Shown here in pieces: positions 50,024-58,598 of a DNA stretch of 64,000 bases. Made by a program: the position numbers and the translations under genes. The notes under the pieces were generated by a model that ran no database searches, was not told the DNA's origin, and saw nothing but the letters and a program-made list of their open reading frames with translations. The stretch is from Streptomyces actinomycinicus (lineage in GTDB: Bacteria; Actinomycetota; Actinomycetes; Streptomycetales; Streptomycetaceae): contig NZ_JAERRK010000029.1 in assembly GCF_016741775.1 (NCBI RefSeq), positions 33,023 to 97,022 on the forward strand, written 5' to 3'. The stretch's first letter is position 1; every line of letters begins with the position of its first letter.

Positions 50024-51196
50024 ATGCGCACCATCCTGATCACGGGCCCGGGCGGCAGCGGTCGTACGACGGTCGCCGCCGCCACCGCGCTCACCGCCGC
50101 CCGCGAGGGCCACCGCACCCTCCTGCTGAGCGCCGACCGCACCGACACCCCGGGCACGGCACTGGGCACCGCGACAGGACCGGCCCCCACCGAGGTCACC
50201 GAGCGCCTCACCGCCTGGCGGCCCGACGCCACCGCACGCTTCCGCGAGGACCTCACCGCCTTCCAGACCCGCGCCGCGGGCGTCCTCGACCTCCTCGGCG
50301 CCGCCAGGCTGGACGCCGAGGAAGTCACCCCGCTGCCCGGCGCCGAGGAACTGTCCTTCCTGCGCGCGCTGCGGGACGCGGCCCTCTCCGAGCGCTACGA
50401 CCTCCTCGTCGCCGACCTCCCGCCCCTCCCGCACGCCCTCGCCCTGCTCGGCCTGCCCGAGGAGCTGCGGCGCTATCTGCGCCGGCTGCTCCCGCCCGAG
50501 CGGCAGGCCGCCCGCGCGCTGCGCCCGGTCCTGGGCCGGCTGGCCGGCGTCCCCATGCCCGCCGACTGGCTGTACGAGACGGCCGCCCGCTGGGACCTCG
50601 AACTGGCCGCCGTCGCGGCCGTACTCGGCGACCGCGACACCGCCGTACGCCTGGTCGCCGAACCGGGCCCGGCCGGTGCCGCCGCCGTCCGCACCGCGAC
50701 CCTCGGCCTCGCCCTGCGCGGCCTGCGGACCGAGGCCCTGATCGCCAACCGGACCCTGCCCGAGACGGCCCCCGAGAGCTGGCCGTCCTCGCTCCTCGCC
50801 CAGCAGCGCAAGGCACTCGCCGACTGGGAGGAGTCCCACGACGTCCACCCCGTCCAGCACCTCGGCCGCGATCCGCACGGCCCGGACGACCTGGACGCCC
50901 TCGCCGTCCCCGCCGTCAACCCGGCGCCCACCCCGGTCGAGTGGCCCGTCACCGACCGGATCGCCGAGGACGGCGTGCTGGTCTGGCACCTCCCGCTCCC
51001 CGGCGCGATACGGGACGAGCTGGACCTGATCCGGCGCGGCGACGAGCTGCTCATCACCGTGGCTTCCTTCCGCCGCATCGTGCCGCTGCCCTCCGTGCTG
51101 CGCCGCTGCACCGTCGCCGGCGCCGCACTGCGCGACGGTGAGCTGCGCATCCGGTTCGCGCCGGACCCCGGTCTGTGGCCCGCCGCGGGACAATGA
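50024..51196 (+). CDS. ArsA/GET3-like ATPase with altered P-loop
   Basis: The N-terminus MRTILITGPGGSGRTTVAAA has the ArsA/Get3 position and shape, but the deviant Walker A reads GPGGSGRTT instead of GKGGVGKTT, so both lysines are absent (Pro9, Arg14). Then LLLSADRTDTPGTALG (switch I-like) and YDLLVADLPPLPHAL (switch II-like with DLPP). The C-terminal part (about 310-390) resembles a small HSP20-like beta domain (GDELLITVASFRRIVPLPS). 390 aa. ATP hydrolysis is doubtful. It precedes a DUF5304 gene by 55 nt, likely in one operon. Confidence 0.85.
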   Translation: MRTILITGPGGSGRTTVAAATALTAAREGHRTLLLSADRTDTPGTALGTATGPAPTEVTERLTAWRPDATARFREDLTAFQTRAAGVLDLLGAARLDAEEVTPLPGAEELSFLRALRDAALSERYDLLVADLPPLPHALALLGLPEELRRYLRRLLPPERQAARALRPVLGRLAGVPMPADWLYETAARWDLELAAVAAVLGDRDTAVRLVAEPGPAGAAAVRTATLGLALRGLRTEALIANRTLPETAPESWPSSLLAQQRKALADWEESHDVHPVQHLGRDPHGPDDLDALAVPAVNPAPTPVEWPVTDRIAEDGVLVWHLPLPGAIRDELDLIRRGDELLITVASFRRIVPLPSVLRRCTVAGAALRDGELRIRFAPDPGLWPAAGQ

Positions 51197-51251
51197 AGGG
51201 GCACGCCCGTTCGGGTAACGTCGTAAAGGCGAACCGTAGTCAGGAGCCGCC

Positions 51252-51743
51252 ATGAGCGAAGAGCGCCCCGCACCCGATCCCGTCGAGGAGCAGCAGGCGC
51301 GGGCGACCGACGCCGACGCCTGGGCCACGGCCTGCGCCGAGGACCTCGCCGCCGAGCAGGCCCGCCGGCGTGCCGAGCACGGTGCGCCGCCCGGCTCGGC
51401 CGCGGAGGAACTGAAGAAGCTCGTGGACACGGTGGCCGAGAAGCTGTCCGGCCTCCAGTCACCGCTCCTCGGTGGTCTCGCCGGACCCGCCGCCCAGCAG
51501 GTGGTGCGGCAGGTCGTCCAGCAGGCGAAGGCCGCCGTCGAGCCCGTCATCGACCGCAACCCCGACGTCTTCGGCCATCTGGCCGCGGCCGGCGGCGAGC
51601 TGCTCGCCGCCTACCGCTCCGCCGTCCAGGCCCAGGAGCGCCGCTGGACCGCCCGCACGGCCGACCCGGCCGCCGACCGGCCGGACGACCGCCGCGACGG
51701 GGGCGAGGGCACCGGTCCGGGCGAGCGCATCGACCTGGACTGA
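51252..51743 (+). CDS. DUF5304 family protein
   Basis: A 163-residue acidic, alanine-rich protein with a helical core (AAEELKKLVDTVAEKLSGLQ, PAAQQVVRQVVQQAKAAVEP) and a disordered Asp/Gly/Arg tail. It is a Streptomyces-type family of unknown function. ATG 51252 follows CAGGAG. It lies between the ArsA-like ATPase and glkA on the same strand. Confidence 0.85.
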   Translation: MSEERPAPDPVEEQQARATDADAWATACAEDLAAEQARRRAEHGAPPGSAAEELKKLVDTVAEKLSGLQSPLLGGLAGPAAQQVVRQVVQQAKAAVEPVIDRNPDVFGHLAAAGGELLAAYRSAVQAQERRWTARTADPAADRPDDRRDGGEGTGPGERIDLD

Positions 51744-51810
51744 AGCCCTTGCCCGGCAGGGCCTCGGGTACGGTTGGCCGTAGCGGGGCTCGACCGAAAC
51801 TGAGGGATTC

Positions 51811-52764
51811 ATGGGACTCACCATCGGCGTCGACATCGGCGGCACGAAGATCGCGGCCGGCGTGGTCGACGAGGAAGGCAACATCCTCTCGACCTTCAAG
51901 GTGCCGACCCCCACCACGCCCGAGGCCATCGTGGACGCCATCGCCTCGGCGGTGGAGGGAGCGCGTGCGGGGCACGAGATCGTCGGCGTGGGCATCGGTG
52001 CGGCCGGTTACGTCAACCGGCAGCGTTCCACGGTGTACTTCGCGCCCAACATCGACTGGCGCAACGAGCCGCTGAAGGAAGAGGTCGAGGCCCGCACCGG
52101 CCTCCCCGTCGTGGTCGAGAACGACGCCAACGCCGCCGCCTGGGGCGAGTACAAGTTCGGCGCGGGCAAGGGCCACCGCAACGTCATCTGCATCACCCTG
52201 GGCACCGGCCTCGGCGGCGGCATCATCATCGGCAACAAGCTGCGCCGCGGCCACTTCGGCGTGGCCGCCGAGTTCGGCCACATCCGGATGGTCCCGGACG
52301 GCCTGCTGTGCGGCTGCGGCTCGCAGGGCTGCTGGGAGCAGTACGCCTCCGGCCGCGCCCTGGTCCGCTACGCCAAGCAGCGCGCCAACGCCACCCCCGA
52401 GAACGCCGAGATCCTGCTCGGCCTCGGCGACGGCACCCCCGACGGGATCGAGGGCAAGCACATCTCCATGGCCGCCCGCCAGGGCGACCCGGTCGCCGTC
52501 GACTCCTACCGCGAGCTGGCCCGCTGGGCCGGCGCCGGCCTCGCCGACCTGGCCTCCCTCTTCGACCCCTCCGCGTTCATCGTGGGCGGCGGCCTGTCCG
52601 ACGAGGGCGAGCTGGTCCTCGACCCGATCCGCAAGTCCTACAAGCGCTGGCTGGTGGGCGGCAACTGGCGCCCGGTGGCCGACGTGATCGCGGCCCAGCT
52701 CGGCAACAAGGCGGGCATGGTCGGCGCGGCGGACCTGGCCCGCGAACCCGACCCGATCATGTGA
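51811..52764 (+). CDS. glkA: ROK-family glucokinase GlkA
   Basis: GlkA phosphorylates glucose with ATP. In S. coelicolor it is also needed for carbon catabolite repression. It is 317 residues with ATP motif GVDIGGTKIAAG (6-17), sugar-binding ENDANAAAWGEYKFG, and the ROK zinc motif CGCGSQGCWE. ATG 51811 follows GAGGGATTC. A short gap separates it from the DUF5304 gene, so a joint transcript is possible. pfkA lies 8 kb away in the same direction. Confidence 0.97.
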   Translation: MGLTIGVDIGGTKIAAGVVDEEGNILSTFKVPTPTTPEAIVDAIASAVEGARAGHEIVGVGIGAAGYVNRQRSTVYFAPNIDWRNEPLKEEVEARTGLPVVVENDANAAAWGEYKFGAGKGHRNVICITLGTGLGGGIIIGNKLRRGHFGVAAEFGHIRMVPDGLLCGCGSQGCWEQYASGRALVRYAKQRANATPENAEILLGLGDGTPDGIEGKHISMAARQGDPVAVDSYRELARWAGAGLADLASLFDPSAFIVGGGLSDEGELVLDPIRKSYKRWLVGGNWRPVADVIAAQLGNKAGMVGAADLAREPDPIM

Positions 52765-52789
52765 CGGTCACGTCCTGAGCCGCGATGAC

Positions 52790-53050
52790 GGCACCGGCCT
52801 CAGGGGCGCGGGGAACTGCGCGACGAGCCACCACGAACCGGCAGTCGCACACGACCCCGCGCCCCGAGTCATGCCGCGCGCCCCGGCCCCCGGACCGCTG
52901 GCCCCACACGAACTCCCCGCCCCGAGTCGTGCCGCGCCCCGGCCCCCGGGCGGCTGGCCGCACACGACCCCGCGCCCCGGCTCCGGACCGCTGGTCACAG
53001 ACGAACTCCCCGCCCCGAGTCGTGCCGCGCCCCGGCCCCCGGGCGGCGTA
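52790..53050. repeat. Intergenic repeats between glkA and the EEP gene
   Basis: An inverted copy of the common core (GGGGCGCGGGGAACTGCGCG, 52802-52821) is followed by units containing CGAACTCCCCGCCCCGAGTC spaced 93 bp apart (about 52908 and 53001), with shorter related pieces at 52862. No gene is present; the gap is about 296 bp. Confidence 0.7.
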
Positions 53051-53060
53051 GATTGACGGC

Positions 53061-53813
53061 ATGGCAACCCCGCTGCTCCCCAACTCCCGTACGGAAACCG
53101 ACGGTTCCGCAGTCATCAGGGTCCTGAGCTACAACATCCGCTCGATGCGGGACGACACGCACGCCCTCGCCCGCGTCGTCACCGCCTGCGCCCCCGACCT
53201 GGTCCTGATCCAGGAGGCTCCCCGCTTCTTCCGCTGGCGCAAGAAGCTCGCCCGCCTCGCGGCAGCCGCCGGCCAGGTCGTCCTCACCGGGGGCGCCACG
53301 GCCGCGGGACCGGCGATCCTGTGCAGTCTCCGCGCCACCGTCGAGCGGACGGAGGACGTCCTGCTGCCCCTCACCCCCGGCCTCCACCGGCGCGGCCTCG
53401 CCACGGCCGTCGTACGGTTCGGCGGTGCCCGCGTGGGCGTGATCAGCTGTCACCTCAGTCTCCAGCGGGACGAGCGCTACGCGCAGGGCGGCCTCCTCCT
53501 CGACCACCTCGCCGGCCTCGGCACGGAACACGCGGTCGCGGGCGGCGACCTCAACGAACGCCCCGACGGCCGCACGTTCCGCCGGCTCGCCGCGGGCCTC
53601 CAGGACTGCCGTGCCGCCGCGCCCTGGGGTGGCGAGTTCACGTCCACCCCCGCCGAACCCCACCAGCGCATCGACGCGATCTTCGCCACCAAGGGCATCG
53701 AGGTGCTCGGCTGCGGTGTCCCGGTGGACCAGCCGGGCGTGTCCCGGGCCGACCTGACCGCGGCCACGGACCACCTGCCGGTGCTGGCCGCCCTCCGGCT
53801 CCCCGCGGCCTGA
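53061..53813 (+). CDS. Endonuclease/exonuclease/phosphatase-family protein
   Basis: A 250-residue metal-dependent phosphodiesterase fold: VLSYNIRSM, LIQEAPRF (metal Glu), ISCHLSLQ, GGDLNERPDG, HQRIDAIF, and ATDHLPVLA (final Asp-His). It could act on nucleic acid, inositol phosphates or lipids; no signal peptide is seen, so it is probably cytoplasmic. ATG 53061. Confidence 0.91.
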   Translation: MATPLLPNSRTETDGSAVIRVLSYNIRSMRDDTHALARVVTACAPDLVLIQEAPRFFRWRKKLARLAAAAGQVVLTGGATAAGPAILCSLRATVERTEDVLLPLTPGLHRRGLATAVVRFGGARVGVISCHLSLQRDERYAQGGLLLDHLAGLGTEHAVAGGDLNERPDGRTFRRLAAGLQDCRAAAPWGGEFTSTPAEPHQRIDAIFATKGIEVLGCGVPVDQPGVSRADLTAATDHLPVLAALRLPAA

Positions 53814-53862
53814 TCCGGGCGACCGCGCGGAGCGACGCGACACGGTTCCGAAGCATGGCGTC

Positions 53863-53949
53863 CAGCGACTTGAACTAAGTGCAGGAATTCCCTTGCGGGA
53901 TCCCTCATGACCCCTCTACAGTCCTTCTTGTACTTAGTTCAAGTCGCTG
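53863..53949. promoter_or_regulatory. Serine hydrolase promoter flanked by two operators (18-bp inverted repeat)
   Basis: CAGCGACTTGAACTAAGT (53863-53880) and its exact reverse complement (53932-53949) flank 51 bp. Each arm overlaps a 17-bp imperfect palindrome: CTTGAACTAAGTGCAGG (53869-53885) and CTTGTACTTAGTTCAAG (53927-53943). The same pattern, CCTGTACAAAGTTCAGG, occurs before the tetR gene at 56265-56281. Confidence 0.72.
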
Positions 53950-53998
53950 TTTCGCATCAACCAGTGACCAGTCACCGATCACCAGGAGGGGGAGCCTG

Positions 53999-55366
53999 AT
54001 GTCCCACGAGGAGCTGCAGGCGTTCGTAGAGGCCGCGGCCGAGGAGTACGGCGTTCCCGGCGTCGCCGTCGGCGTGCTGACCGGCGGTCAGGAGATCCGC
54101 GTCGGGCACGGCGTCACGAGCGTGGACCACCCGCTGCCGGTCGACGAGCGGACGCTCTTCCACCTGGCCTCGGTGACCAAGAGCTTCACCGCGACCGCGC
54201 TCATGCGCCTGGCCGAGCAGGGCCGCGTCGACCTCGACGCACCGGTGGGCCGGTACGTCCCCGGCCTGAGGCTCGCCGAGGAGGGGGCCGCCGAGCGGAT
54301 CACCGTGCTGAACCTGCTCAACCACACCTCGGGCCTGGACTGGAACCTCGTCGACGCCGACGACACCGACGGCTCGCTCGCCGCGTTCGTCGCCCAGCTG
54401 GACCGCCTGCCCTTCATCGCGCCTCCCGGCGCCCGTGCCTCCTACAGCCAGGCCGGCTACAACCTGCTCGGCCGGCTGATCGAGAACGTCACCGGGCAGC
54501 CCTTCGAGAAGGCCGTGGCCGACCTGGTCCTGGATCCGCTGGGCCTCGCCGACACCGTCTTCGACATGGACGACGTCGTGGTGCGCCGCTTCGCCCTCGG
54601 CCACAACCGCACCGAGGACGGCACCCTCGCCCCGGCCCGCCCCTGGAAGGCCTGGCGGGCCGGCACCCGGGGCAACAACCCCGGCGGCGGCATCGTCTCC
54701 TCGGTACAGGACCTGCTGCGCTGGGCCCGGTTCCAGCTGGGCGACGGGGACGGCCTGCTGTCCGCCGCGACGCTCGACCGGATGAAGCAGCCGACGGCCG
54801 AACTGAGGGGCAGCACGCTCGGCGACTCCTTCGGCATCTGCTGGTTCCTGCGCGACGTCGACGGCGTCCGCACGGTCGGTCACGGCGGATCCGGCAACGG
54901 GCAGTTCGCCGAGCTGCTCCTGGTGCCGGAACACGACTTCGCCGTCGTCTCCCTGGCCAACGCCGGTCCCGACGGCTACCAGTTCAACCAGGCCGTCGTG
55001 AAGCGTGCGCTGGAGCTGTACCTCGGCGTGGTCGAACGGGAGCCGGAGCCGCTGCCGTACGACGAGGCGCGGGCGCGGGAGGTCGCCGGGCGCTACGAGA
55101 TCGACGCCATGGACCTGCACATCGCGGCCGAGGACGGCCGGCTCACGCTCGCGGTCGGCATCAAGCCGGAGATCCGTGCCGCCTCCGAGGACGAGATGCC
55201 CCCGGACCACCCGGCCGCCGCCATCGGCTTCCTGCCCGGCGACGGCGACGAGTACCTCGTCACGGAGGGCGGTCTGAAGGGACAGCGCGGCTTCTTCTCG
55301 CGTGCTGCCGACGGCAGGGTCACCGGGGTCGACCTCGCCGGACGCCTCTTCTCCAGGGCCCAGTAG
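53999..55366 (+). CDS. Serine hydrolase, class C beta-lactamase / DD-peptidase family
   Basis: The SxxK motif is SVTK with Ser58 and Lys61; YSQAGYN supplies the tyrosine, and VGHGGSGNG stands for the KTG box. A C-terminal small domain (about 355-455) resembles DUF3471-type regions. No signal peptide is present, so it is likely cytoplasmic and an esterase or peptidase rather than an antibiotic-resistance enzyme. ATG 53999 follows AGGAGGGGG. Paired operators upstream suggest tight control by the TetR protein encoded at 55565-56236. Confidence 0.92.
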   Translation: MSHEELQAFVEAAAEEYGVPGVAVGVLTGGQEIRVGHGVTSVDHPLPVDERTLFHLASVTKSFTATALMRLAEQGRVDLDAPVGRYVPGLRLAEEGAAERITVLNLLNHTSGLDWNLVDADDTDGSLAAFVAQLDRLPFIAPPGARASYSQAGYNLLGRLIENVTGQPFEKAVADLVLDPLGLADTVFDMDDVVVRRFALGHNRTEDGTLAPARPWKAWRAGTRGNNPGGGIVSSVQDLLRWARFQLGDGDGLLSAATLDRMKQPTAELRGSTLGDSFGICWFLRDVDGVRTVGHGGSGNGQFAELLLVPEHDFAVVSLANAGPDGYQFNQAVVKRALELYLGVVEREPEPLPYDEARAREVAGRYEIDAMDLHIAAEDGRLTLAVGIKPEIRAASEDEMPPDHPAAAIGFLPGDGDEYLVTEGGLKGQRGFFSRAADGRVTGVDLAGRLFSRAQ

Positions 55367-55490
55367 CACCTGCGGGCCGGTGTGCGGCTGCCGGTCGGTG
55401 TGCAGCACCTGCGGGCCGGTGTGCGGCACCTGTGGGCCGGTGTGCGGCTGCCGGTCGGTGTGCGGCACCTGCGGGCCGGCGGGGGCTGAT
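55367..55490. repeat. Tandem 18-21-bp repeats between convergent serine hydrolase and tetR genes
   Basis: Alternating CACCTGCGGGCCGGTGTGCG and CTGCCGGTCGGTGTGC units (about three of each) follow the hydrolase stop. No gene is present. Confidence 0.75.
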
Positions 55491-55564
55491 CGCGCACGTC
55501 TCCGCGCCCGCGGGGGCCACGGCTGCGCGCCCCCGGGGAGTCGCGGTCGCCGGCCCTCCCGGCA

Positions 55565-56236
55565 TCAGGTGCCGGATGGCCGCAGTCCGGCGAGCAGGGC
55601 GCGCAGCCCCGCCGCGTAGGTTCCCTCGGGTGCCGCCGCGTACTCCGTGGCCGCCGGTGTGTGCAGCCGCGCCCGCAGCCGCGGGAACGGCTCCGCCGTC
55701 TCCGCCGCCCGGGCGAGCGTCTCCTGGAAGGCCTGTTCGGGATCCCCGCCGGCCCGGCGCAGCTTGCGGGTCAGACAGGCCGTGGCGGAGGCACCGAGCG
55801 CGTTGCCGAGGACGTAGGTGAACACGGCGCCGGCGGCACGGTCGGCCTCCTCCGGGGTGAAGCCGGCGGTCTCGAAGACCCCGAGGAGGTGGTCGTCGTA
55901 ACGGGACATGGCGGTGCCGTGGAGGAGGTGGGAGCTGACGGCCTGCACGAGCCAGGGGTGGCGCAGGAACATCGCGTACAGCCCGTCGGCCGTCGCCGTG
56001 GCGGTGCCGCGCCAGTCGGCGGAGTCCAGCGGCGGCAGCTCGATCTCCTGCCACACGTGGTCCGCGACCATCTGCACCAGGTCGTCCTTGTTCTTCACGT
56101 GCCAGTACACGGCCGTGGCGGCGGCCCCGAGCCGCTTGCCCAGACTGCGCATGTTCAGGCCTTCGAGGCCCTCCTCGTCGAGGAGCTGCACGGCGGTCCG
56201 GACGATCTGTTCCGGGGTGAGCGTGTCGCGCGGCAT
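55565..56236 (-). CDS. TetR/AcrR-family transcriptional regulator
   Basis: A 223-residue repressor with N-terminal helix-turn-helix (ILTPEQ-like start TLTPEQIVRTAVQLLDEEG, then MRSLGKRLGAAATAVYWHVK, residues 7-50) and a TetR_C-type ligand domain. ATG 56236. Its own promoter carries a copy of the operator found twice before the convergent serine hydrolase gene, so it is likely autoregulated and controls that gene. The inducer is unknown. Confidence 0.93.
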   Translation of the reverse strand: MPRDTLTPEQIVRTAVQLLDEEGLEGLNMRSLGKRLGAAATAVYWHVKNKDDLVQMVADHVWQEIELPPLDSADWRGTATATADGLYAMFLRHPWLVQAVSSHLLHGTAMSRYDDHLLGVFETAGFTPEEADRAAGAVFTYVLGNALGASATACLTRKLRRAGGDPEQAFQETLARAAETAEPFPRLRARLHTPAATEYAAAPEGTYAAGLRALLAGLRPSGT

Positions 56237-56264
56237 GGGCTCACGATAGGCGAACGGGCCGGCC

Positions 56265-56281
56265 CCTGTACAAAGTTCAGG
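56265..56281. promoter_or_regulatory. Operator candidate before tetR
   Basis: CCTGTACAAAGTTCAGG, 29 bp ahead of the tetR start, has the same architecture (CYTG-W-AC-N3-GT-W-CARG) as both sites before the serine hydrolase gene. Confidence 0.65.
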
Positions 56282-56306
56282 CGCCGGCCCTCCGGCCCCG
56301 GTCCCC

Positions 56307-56897
56307 TCAGACCACGGCTCCGCGGCCCGGATCGTCGTCCTCGTCCTCGTCCGTCCGCATCCGGGTCACCAGCGTCACGAAGCCGCCGAGGAAGCCGCCG
56401 ATGCCGAGGGTCGCCAGCCACCAGGTCATGTCCCAGCCGAGCAGCACCGCCAGCAGCAGCAGGACCGGGCCGCCGACGACGCCCAGCCACGCGAACCGGG
56501 CCGTGGTGTCGGCGGACGGCAGCGGCGGGGGCTCCGGCGGCACGAAGTGGCCCTCGTCGTCCTCGTCGAAGTCGTCGTCGGACGGCACGGGCGCCGTGTA
56601 GTCGCGCGGGCCGCCGCCGCCGACCCCGGGCGCGAACGAGACCGAGCCGCCCAGCGGCAGGGCGGGCTGCCGGCCCGCGGTATCGTCCGTACCGCTCCTC
56701 GGGCCCTCCTCCGGGTCCTTCTCCAGCAGTGCGAGGTCCTCGACCGTCTTGAACGGCCGGGAACCCGGCGGGTCCGGCGGCTCGTCGCCGTACCCGGCGA
56801 CGATGGCACGCCAGGCCGCGTCCTCGTCGAACGGCACCTTCTGCTCTTCCGGCTCGCGGCCCTCGCGGTCCTCACGGTCGGAGTCGTGCTCAGCCAA
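56307..56897 (-). CDS. Hypothetical protein with acidic N-terminus and two C-terminal membrane helices
   Basis: This 196-residue protein has a long charged, Pro-rich N-terminal part (DREDREGREPEEQKVPFDED; FKTVEDLALLEKDPEEG), two helices near 138-158 and 162-180 (WLGVVGGPVLLLLAVLLGW), and an acidic tail (RTDEDEDDD). TTG 56897, overlapping the esterase stop by 8 nt and preceded by GGAAGGG, is the likely start (MAEHDSDRED); TTG 56924 is an alternative. It seems coupled to the upstream esterase. Function unknown. Confidence 0.8.
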   Translation of the reverse strand: MAEHDSDREDREGREPEEQKVPFDEDAAWRAIVAGYGDEPPDPPGSRPFKTVEDLALLEKDPEEGPRSGTDDTAGRQPALPLGGSVSFAPGVGGGGPRDYTAPVPSDDDFDEDDEGHFVPPEPPPLPSADTTARFAWLGVVGGPVLLLLAVLLGWDMTWWLATLGIGGFLGGFVTLVTRMRTDEDEDDDPGRGAVV

Positions 56898-57669
56898 CTG
56901 CGGCCGTCCCTTCCTTGCCGACAATGGGTGCGAGCCGGCCGATGAAGGCGAGGCTCTCCTCGAAGATCCGGTCCGCGTCCTTGTCCAACGTCGCGACGTG
57001 GTAGCTGTGTTCCAGCACGATCTCCGTCACGTCCGTGGACGACACCCGGCTCAGCACCCGCGCCGAGTCGGCCGCCGGGACGACATGGTCCTGGGCGCTG
57101 CGCAGCAGCAGCAACGGCTGGGTGACCTGCGGAAGCTCGCCGTCCAGCCGGCGCAGCCCGACCCGCAGCGAGTGCGCCGCGTGCAGCGGCACCCGGTCGT
57201 AGCCCAGCTCCGCCGCGCCCTCCTTGGCTATGTCGCTGGCGATGCCCCGCGTCGTGCGCACCAGGTGCCGGGCCGCCGGAAGGGCGTAGGCCGACAGGCC
57301 GTGCACCTTGTTCGCCGGGTTGACGACCACGACACCCGCGACCCGCTCGCCGTGCCGTGCCGCGAGCCTGAGGGCCAGCGCGCCGCCCATCGACAGGCCC
57401 GCGACGAAAACCCGGGAGCAGCGCCGGGCGAGCAGCCGCAGCTCGCGGTCCACCTCCGCGTACCAGTCCTGCCAGCCCGTGAGCTGCATGTCCTCCCAGC
57501 GCGTACCGTGACCGGGCAGCAGCGGCAGGGACACGGTCAGGCCCTGGGCCGCATGGTGCTCCGCCCACGGGCGCAGCGACTGGGGCGCACCGGTGAAGCC
57601 GTGGCAGAGGAGAACACCCGTCTCCCCGCCCTCGTGGCGGTACGGCTCGGCGCCGGGAAGAACTGGCAT
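56890..57669 (-). CDS. Alpha/beta hydrolase, carboxylesterase-like
   Basis: The 259-residue protein has the oxyanion motif CHGFTG (22-27), nucleophile Ser93 in GLSMGG, Asp in SAQDHVVP, and His in HSYHVATLD. It closely matches the Est30-type carboxylesterases that prefer short esters or monoglycerides. ATG 57669 follows GTGAGG. It is divergent from the acyltransferase gene and coupled to the membrane protein after it; lipid metabolism is a reasonable guess. Confidence 0.91.
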   Translation of the reverse strand: MPVLPGAEPYRHEGGETGVLLCHGFTGAPQSLRPWAEHHAAQGLTVSLPLLPGHGTRWEDMQLTGWQDWYAEVDRELRLLARRCSRVFVAGLSMGGALALRLAARHGERVAGVVVVNPANKVHGLSAYALPAARHLVRTTRGIASDIAKEGAAELGYDRVPLHAAHSLRVGLRRLDGELPQVTQPLLLLRSAQDHVVPAADSARVLSRVSSTDVTEIVLEHSYHVATLDKDADRIFEESLAFIGRLAPIVGKEGTAAVG

Positions 57670-57771
57670 GTGCCTCACCGTACGCGACCGCACTGACACC
57701 GACCAGGGTCGTCGGGTTCTTCGACGGTCCTCCGGGTTAAGGTCTCTCCGACGGAAACAGGAGGCACACGG

Positions 57772-58551
57772 GTGTTGTACGGCACGATGAAGGTCGCCAT
57801 CGGCGGGCCGCTGAAGGTTGCCTTCAGGCCATGGGTGGAGGGTCTGGAGAACATTCCGCCCGACGGCCCCGCCATCCTGGCCAGCAATCACCTGTCCTTC
57901 TCGGACTCGTTCTTCCTTCCGACGATGCTGGACCGCAAGGTCACCTTCATCGCCAAGGCCGAGTACTTCACGACCCCCGGCGTGAAGGGCCGCCTGACCG
58001 CCGCCTTCTTCAAGGGCGTCGGGCAGCTCCCGGTGGACCGCTCCGGGGCGCGGGGCGCCGGCGAGGCGGCCATCAAGAGCGGCATAGAGGTGCTGCAGCG
58101 CGGTGAGCTGTTCGGCATCTACCCGGAGGGCACCCGCTCGCCCGACGGCCGGCTGTACCGGGGCAAACCCGGCGGGCTCGCGCGGGTGGCGCTCGCCACC
58201 GGAGCACCGGTCATCCCGGTCGCCATGATCGACACGGAGAAGATCCAGCCGCCCGGCAAGGTCATGCCCAAGCTGATGCGGCCCGGCATCCGCATCGGCA
58301 AGCCGCTGGACTTCAGCCGCTACCAGGGCATGGAGCACGACCGCTTCGTCCTGCGCGCCCTGACCGACGAGGTCATGTACGAGATCATGAAGCTCTCCGG
58401 CCAGGAGTACGTCGACATGTACGCCACCGCGGCCAAGCGGCAGATCGCGGAGGCGGCGAAGGCGGCCAAGGAAGCGGAGAAGGCCGGCAAGGCCGAGAAG
58501 AACGACAAGGCCGACAAGAGCGACAAGGCCGACAACAGCGACAAGAGGTAG
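57772..58551 (+). CDS. PlsC-type lysophospholipid acyltransferase
   Basis: This enzyme probably adds the second acyl chain to lysophosphatidate. NHLSFSDSF with His40 and Asp45 is the catalytic NHx4D motif, and YPEGTRSPDG the second conserved block. The C-terminal 50 residues are a Lys/Ala/Asp-rich tail (DKADKSDKADNSDKR), built from 9- and 18-bp DNA repeats, and unlike the family core. GTG 57772 follows AGGAGG. It is 47 nt before macS on the same strand. Confidence 0.93.
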   Translation: MLYGTMKVAIGGPLKVAFRPWVEGLENIPPDGPAILASNHLSFSDSFFLPTMLDRKVTFIAKAEYFTTPGVKGRLTAAFFKGVGQLPVDRSGARGAGEAAIKSGIEVLQRGELFGIYPEGTRSPDGRLYRGKPGGLARVALATGAPVIPVAMIDTEKIQPPGKVMPKLMRPGIRIGKPLDFSRYQGMEHDRFVLRALTDEVMYEIMKLSGQEYVDMYATAAKRQIAEAAKAAKEAEKAGKAEKNDKADKSDKADNSDKR

Positions 58552-58598
58552 TCAAGAGTCATGGGCGGCGGGGCGGGGGAATCGGGGGACCGGGGGAC

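Noticed and set aside
53999..55366. Antibiotic-resistance beta-lactamase
   Set aside because: There is SxxK but no signal peptide and no KTG; the C-terminal domain and HGG motif point to an intracellular esterase or peptidase type.
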